The notes below the pieces were generated by a model that saw only the letters and a program-made list of their open reading frames with translations, was not told the origin of the DNA and did not search any database. This document shows, in pieces, positions 7,676 through 10,307 of a DNA stretch of 10,307 nt. Every line of letters begins with the position of its first letter. Within the stretch, counting starts at the first letter, position 1. Both the position numbers and the translations under genes were made by a program. The DNA is taken from NCBI GenBank assembly GCA_937901455.1, contig CALDIA010000068.1, forward strand, positions 1 through 10,307. Reading direction: 5' to 3'. The DNA is from an uncultured Bacteroidales bacterium (GTDB taxonomy: Bacteria > Bacteroidota > Bacteroidia > Bacteroidales > WCHB1-69).

Positions 7676-8215
7676 ATGAAGACAAGACCTCTCCTGCTTA
7701 TGTGCCTGTTTGTGGTAACCCTGTTGTGCGCCTGCCATCGGCAGAATGCCACAGGAACAGTGGTGTCCAACGATAAGACACCCCCGGACGATGCCGAAGC
7801 GCCATACGTGGAGGGTAATAAGCGCATTATTCACCTTGAAAATGAAGAAATCGAACTCTTTATCCAACGATATGGCTGGCAGATGGAGCGCACTGGCACT
7901 GGACTCTATATCCAGATTCTGGAGCAAGGGAATGGGGCTCAGATTCAAGAAGATGACAGGGTTACTTTAGAATATCAGACCTTTTTGTTGTCAGGCGAGA
8001 AAATTTATGACTCGGCCGAGGATGGCGTGAAGACCTTTAAGGTGGCCAAATCGGAGGAGATTAATGCATTGCATGAGGCGGTGCGTATGCTCCGTCCGGG
8101 AGCGCGCGCCCGATTGGTTATTCCCTCTTATATGGCCTATGGTGTGGCCGGTGATGGCGACAAGGTCAACGGCCGCGAACCTGTGGTGATGCTCATCCAC
8201 GTGTTAGAACCATAG
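7676..8215 (+). CDS. FKBP-type peptidyl-prolyl isomerase lipoprotein, GldI-like
   Basis: The 179-residue product has a lipoprotein signal peptide (MKTRPLLLMCLFVVTLLCAC, lipid anchor probably Cys20), a short linker and a C-terminal FKBP domain (about residues 95-179). FKBP landmarks include EYQTFLLSG, IYDSA with the conserved Asp, LRPGARARLVIPSYMAYG with the conserved active-site Tyr, and a final VMLIHVLEP strand. The position of the active-site Trp of FKBP12 appears to hold a non-aromatic residue (around INALHEAV), so isomerase activity may be low and a chaperone role is possible. The size, lipid anchor and domain layout resemble GldI, a gliding/T9SS-associated FKBP lipoprotein of Bacteroidota; assigning orthology needs a tree. 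I chose ATG 7676 because an upstream in-frame ATG (7616) lies inside nrnA and would bury the signal peptide. The gene is probably cotranscribed with nrnA (13-base gap). Confidence 0.85.
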   Translation: MKTRPLLLMCLFVVTLLCACHRQNATGTVVSNDKTPPDDAEAPYVEGNKRIIHLENEEIELFIQRYGWQMERTGTGLYIQILEQGNGAQIQEDDRVTLEYQTFLLSGEKIYDSAEDGVKTFKVAKSEEINALHEAVRMLRPGARARLVIPSYMAYGVAGDGDKVNGREPVVMLIHVLEP

Positions 8216-8261
8216 GACGATCGAGAAAATCTATTAAAATCTCATAGTTGATAAATAATTT

Positions 8262-8322
8262 AAGGAGACATGAAAAACCTCCTTTCCATTCCTTATTTTT
8301 GCATTTCATGAAAATAGTCTCC
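8262..8322 (+). promoter_or_regulatory. Promoter region with repeats upstream of the VWA gene
   Basis: A -7 box TATTTTTG (8294-8301) matches the Bacteroides consensus TAnnTTTG; the -33 position holds only a weak match (CATG near 8269-8272). It is flanked by two copies of CATGAAAA (8269-8276 and 8307-8314), 38 bases apart; the second is part of the palindrome TTTCATGAAA (8304-8313). GGAGAC (8264-8269) and GTCTCC (8317-8322) form an inverted pair around the box, and AAGGAG/CTCCTT (8262-8267/8279-8284) could form a small hairpin. The predicted start near 8308 leaves about 75 bases of leader. The rest of the 168-base gap (8216-8383) holds nothing else I recognise. Confidence 0.45.
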
Positions 8323-8383
8323 GTCAATGGATATACTAAATCATGCTTTTCGCAGTTAATAATAGATGTAAAAACATACGGAT

Positions 8384-10045
8384 ATGAAAAAGTTAATGCT
8401 TCTCTTTTGCTGCGCCCTTATGATGGCGGGCGCGTTCGCTCAGGTGGACAAGGCCAAATACTACATCGAAGGCGATTATTCGATTACCCAGAATAACAAA
8501 GGACAGTTTGTATATCAGTTGACCAATATCACCTCCAAGGGCATCAGCTTTACCCCGAAGGATGTGATATACGGAAAGGTGGAGAAGGATGAGTCCATCT
8601 CGTTTACCTTCGATAAGGCAACTACCGATTGTCCTGAGGGCTTTGAGGGAGGTCTCAAATTTTGGAAATGGCAATATAATGGCAAGGATTATAGCTGGCA
8701 GCGCGATAGTGAGGTGAAGGACGCTCAACAAAACTTTGAAACTGACAAGGTGATGGTGGTGATGCTCGTGCTCGACTGCAGTAACTCGCTGGGAGAGTCG
8801 AATTTTGAGAAACTGAAAAGCAGTGCCACCAAGTTTATCAATATCTTGTACAACGCTTCTCCTGATGGTGGCATACGCTTGGGTGTGGTCGGCTTCAACA
8901 CCATGGGCAATGCTGACAAGATGGTGTACGGCATCGAACCGCTGACCTTGGAAAATCGCGACAATATGATCAAGTTCATCCAGGGGCTGACACTCTATAA
9001 CAATACTGCCCTTTACTATGCCATGCGCAAGAGTGCCGACATGATTACCAATTATGTGAATAAGATGTCGAATGCAGACAAGGAGAAGTTTGATTATGCA
9101 TGCATGGTGTCTTTTACAGATGGTTACGACAACCACTCCACAGACCCTGCTTTGGGCTTGCCAGAGAAGGGCTTGGAGAATCCCTATTTTAAATATGTAC
9201 GCGATGAAGTGGTGAACCGTCCCATTCAGGGCGCACCCCTCAAGAGCTATGTGATTGCCATCAAGGGTAACGACGTGGCAGAGAACAACCAGTTGTACAA
9301 GTCTGTATTTGAGGGCATCTCGTCAGAAGAACCATTCTTGTTGAATGACTTCAACCAGTTAGAGACTCAATTTGAGACCATGGCACAGGAGTTGATTAAA
9401 CGTTGGCAGAATCTAACCTGCTATGTGCCGAGTGCTCATCAGGGCAAGGTGCGTTGGACAATCGGTGATTACACGGAGAGCGAGAAGGTTGCTGAGGTGA
9501 AGAACACCGTTGAGCGGGTGAGTAGTGATGTGTTCATGGGCATCAATGGCGGCATCGACTTTGAGTTCAGCCATCGCAGTTCCTTCGGGTTAGGCATAGG
9601 CTTTGATTTCGCCAAACCGTTGCGCAATTCCAATGTGGCCCTCGGCGGTCTGGCTGCCTTGAAATACGATTTCGCGGGACCGTTGCACCTTGACTTGGGC
9701 GTGCTTTTAGTGACTGGCGACTATGTGCACAAGTATGCCTTTATGGGCGGATTGGGTCTTGATTTCCGATTTGCCACTGCCACAAGGGGGAATGGTTATC
9801 AGTACCAAGGATTGGATTACTATTGGATCAGGGGCGAGAGCGACAAGACAACCCTTGGTGGAGTTTTGCGCTTGGGCCTGACCACACCAGTGAAGAACCT
9901 CTATTTCTTCACGGATATTGCTTTCGGCCGCTATAAGGCTGTGTATTATGTTAATGAAGATCCATTACCTGACACACCCACACAGATAGTGCGTCATCCT
10001 TACTGGAACGTATCCTTGAATGTGGGATACCGATTTGGGTATTAA
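8384..10045 (+). CDS. Secreted VWA-domain protein with C-terminal outer-membrane beta-barrel-like domain
   Basis: The 553-residue product starts with a signal peptide (MKKLMLLFCCALMMAGAFA, cleavage before Gln20). Residues 20-120 form a beta-rich domain I do not recognise. A von Willebrand factor A domain spans about 122-345 and keeps a complete MIDAS metal site: DCSNS (Asp131, Ser133, Ser135), Thr208 in NNTALYYAM and Asp246 in SFTDGYDNHS. From about residue 383 the sequence becomes alternating hydrophobic/polar strands (GINGGIDFEF, GLGIGFDF, LHLDLGVLLV, GGLGLDFRF) and ends in NVSLNVGYRFGY with a terminal aromatic, as expected for a small outer-membrane barrel of roughly eight strands. The likely topology is a VWA domain in the periplasm or on the surface, anchored by the barrel. 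VWA domains with a MIDAS usually bind protein ligands through a divalent cation. The gene has its own promoter and ends against hemW. The domain calls are firm; the cellular role is unknown. Confidence 0.85.
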   Translation: MKKLMLLFCCALMMAGAFAQVDKAKYYIEGDYSITQNNKGQFVYQLTNITSKGISFTPKDVIYGKVEKDESISFTFDKATTDCPEGFEGGLKFWKWQYNGKDYSWQRDSEVKDAQQNFETDKVMVVMLVLDCSNSLGESNFEKLKSSATKFINILYNASPDGGIRLGVVGFNTMGNADKMVYGIEPLTLENRDNMIKFIQGLTLYNNTALYYAMRKSADMITNYVNKMSNADKEKFDYACMVSFTDGYDNHSTDPALGLPEKGLENPYFKYVRDEVVNRPIQGAPLKSYVIAIKGNDVAENNQLYKSVFEGISSEEPFLLNDFNQLETQFETMAQELIKRWQNLTCYVPSAHQGKVRWTIGDYTESEKVAEVKNTVERVSSDVFMGINGGIDFEFSHRSSFGLGIGFDFAKPLRNSNVALGGLAALKYDFAGPLHLDLGVLLVTGDYVHKYAFMGGLGLDFRFATATRGNGYQYQGLDYYWIRGESDKTTLGGVLRLGLTTPVKNLYFFTDIAFGRYKAVYYVNEDPLPDTPTQIVRHPYWNVSLNVGYRFGY

Positions 10046-10307
10046 GGGTTAATGATAAAAGCACCGCCGGCGATTCCGTCGGCGAACCATAAGCCGGTTT
10101 CTGTCAAACAGAGCCGGTTTTTTGTTAGAGTGTAATGTTCGGGGGAAACTTCCATTTTGAAGTAGTTGAGGAGGTTGTGGCAATTCTTTTGACCGAACCT
10201 TGCCTGCAGGTCTGACAGGTCGAGTCCCGTACGGGTGCGCAGGCGAAGCAGCACAGTCTCGTTGAACTGGTCGGCAGGCGAGAGTGTCTCCTGTTCGTGG
10301 CAGGGGC
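10042..10307 (-). CDS. hemW: Radical SAM family heme chaperone HemW, C-terminal part
   Basis: The minus-strand frame is open from the right window edge to the TAA at 10044-10042, encoding about 88 residues. The first visible part, ETLSPADQFNETVLLRLRT, then GLDLSDLQARFG and the final LCLTETGLWFADGIAG, match the HemW C-terminal domain (LSP-DQ-NE, LRT-GLDL, LT--G--ADGIA). HemW, formerly annotated as an oxygen-independent coproporphyrinogen III oxidase-like protein, binds heme and delivers it to respiratory enzymes. The radical SAM CxxxCxxC core is outside the window, so it cannot be checked. A GTG at 10254 is internal and not the start. Its stop overlaps the stop of the VWA gene in a shared TTAA. 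The last residues (FIINP) extend a little beyond the conserved part. Confidence 0.85.
   Translation of the reverse strand, partial: PCHEQETLSPADQFNETVLLRLRTRTGLDLSDLQARFGQKNCHNLLNYFKMEVSPEHYTLTKNRLCLTETGLWFADGIAGGAFIINP
10053..10084 (-). terminator. GC-rich hairpin at the end of hemW, possible terminator
   Basis: CGCCGGCG (10065-10072) and CGTCGGCG (10077-10084) pair over eight base pairs, one of them G-T on the + strand, with an ATTC tetraloop. Read on the minus strand, the hairpin is followed by GTGC and then only four T residues, so it is a weak candidate terminator for hemW that lies in the last codons of the gene. On the + strand no T-run follows it directly. Confidence 0.35.
10091..10123 (+). 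terminator. Intrinsic terminator of the VWA gene, inside hemW
   Basis: On the + strand AAGCCGG (10091-10097) pairs with CCGGTTT (10114-10120), and TCTGT (10100-10104) pairs with ACAGA (10108-10112) around a CAA loop, with a small internal mismatch between the two stems. The structure runs into six T residues (10118-10123). It lies about 50 bases after the VWA stop and within the codons for NRLCLTETGLW of hemW on the other strand. Confidence 0.65.

Noticed and set aside
8248..8496. 82-residue open frame across the VWA promoter and start
   Set aside because: It overlaps the VWA gene in another frame, has no recognisable features and contains the promoter; it is a chance frame.

Overview
The window looks like chromosome of a Bacteroidota member, most likely order Bacteroidales. 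Four things point there: a type IX secretion (T9SS) type-B C-terminal sorting domain with the FPNIITPNGDGINDVF motif, promoters that match the Bacteroides TTG-N19-TAnnTTTG pattern, mostly no Shine-Dalgarno sequences, and an Rnf module in D-G-E-A order. I cannot name a genus. Eight or nine protein genes fill the window almost completely. No tRNA, rRNA, CRISPR array, insertion sequence or phage gene is visible.

Layout. (1) 1-2420, + strand: the C-terminal part of a large T9SS-exported surface protein, built from PKD-like, P-domain-like (proprotein-convertase jelly-roll) and Ig-like modules and ending in a type-B sorting domain. Its 5' end is outside the window. (2) A good Bacteroides-type promoter (2434-2464) starts a tightly packed + strand cluster: a TolC-family outer-membrane channel (2485-3756), then rnfD, rnfG, rnfE and rnfA (3785-6610), then a DHH/DHHA1 phosphoesterase of the NrnA type (6658-7662, GTG start) and an FKBP-type prolyl isomerase lipoprotein resembling GldI (7676-8215). 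(3) A 168-bp gap with a second -7 box (8294-8301) and small repeats precedes a secreted von Willebrand A protein with an intact MIDAS and a C-terminal outer-membrane beta-barrel-like domain (8384-10045). (4) On the minus strand, the C-terminus of HemW (radical SAM heme chaperone) runs in from the right edge and meets the VWA gene tail to tail; the two genes share the TTAA that forms both stop codons, and a + strand intrinsic terminator lies inside the hemW coding sequence.

How they fit together. RnfD, G, E and A are the membrane-embedded flavin and iron-sulfur part of the Rnf ferredoxin:NAD+ oxidoreductase ion pump. All visible cofactor residues are present: candidate FMN threonines in RnfD and RnfG, and two cysteines each in RnfE and RnfA. 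The soluble electron-entry and exit subunits RnfB and RnfC are not in the window; the place just upstream of rnfD, where rnfC usually sits, is occupied by the TolC-family gene. This is the most notable organisational oddity. The envelope theme (T9SS surface protein, TolC, FKBP lipoprotein, VWA-barrel protein) is strong, but functional links between these genes are inference. I found no clear evidence of a wholly new system; the best candidates for follow-up are the split rnf locus with its TolC leader gene and the VWA/beta-barrel protein.
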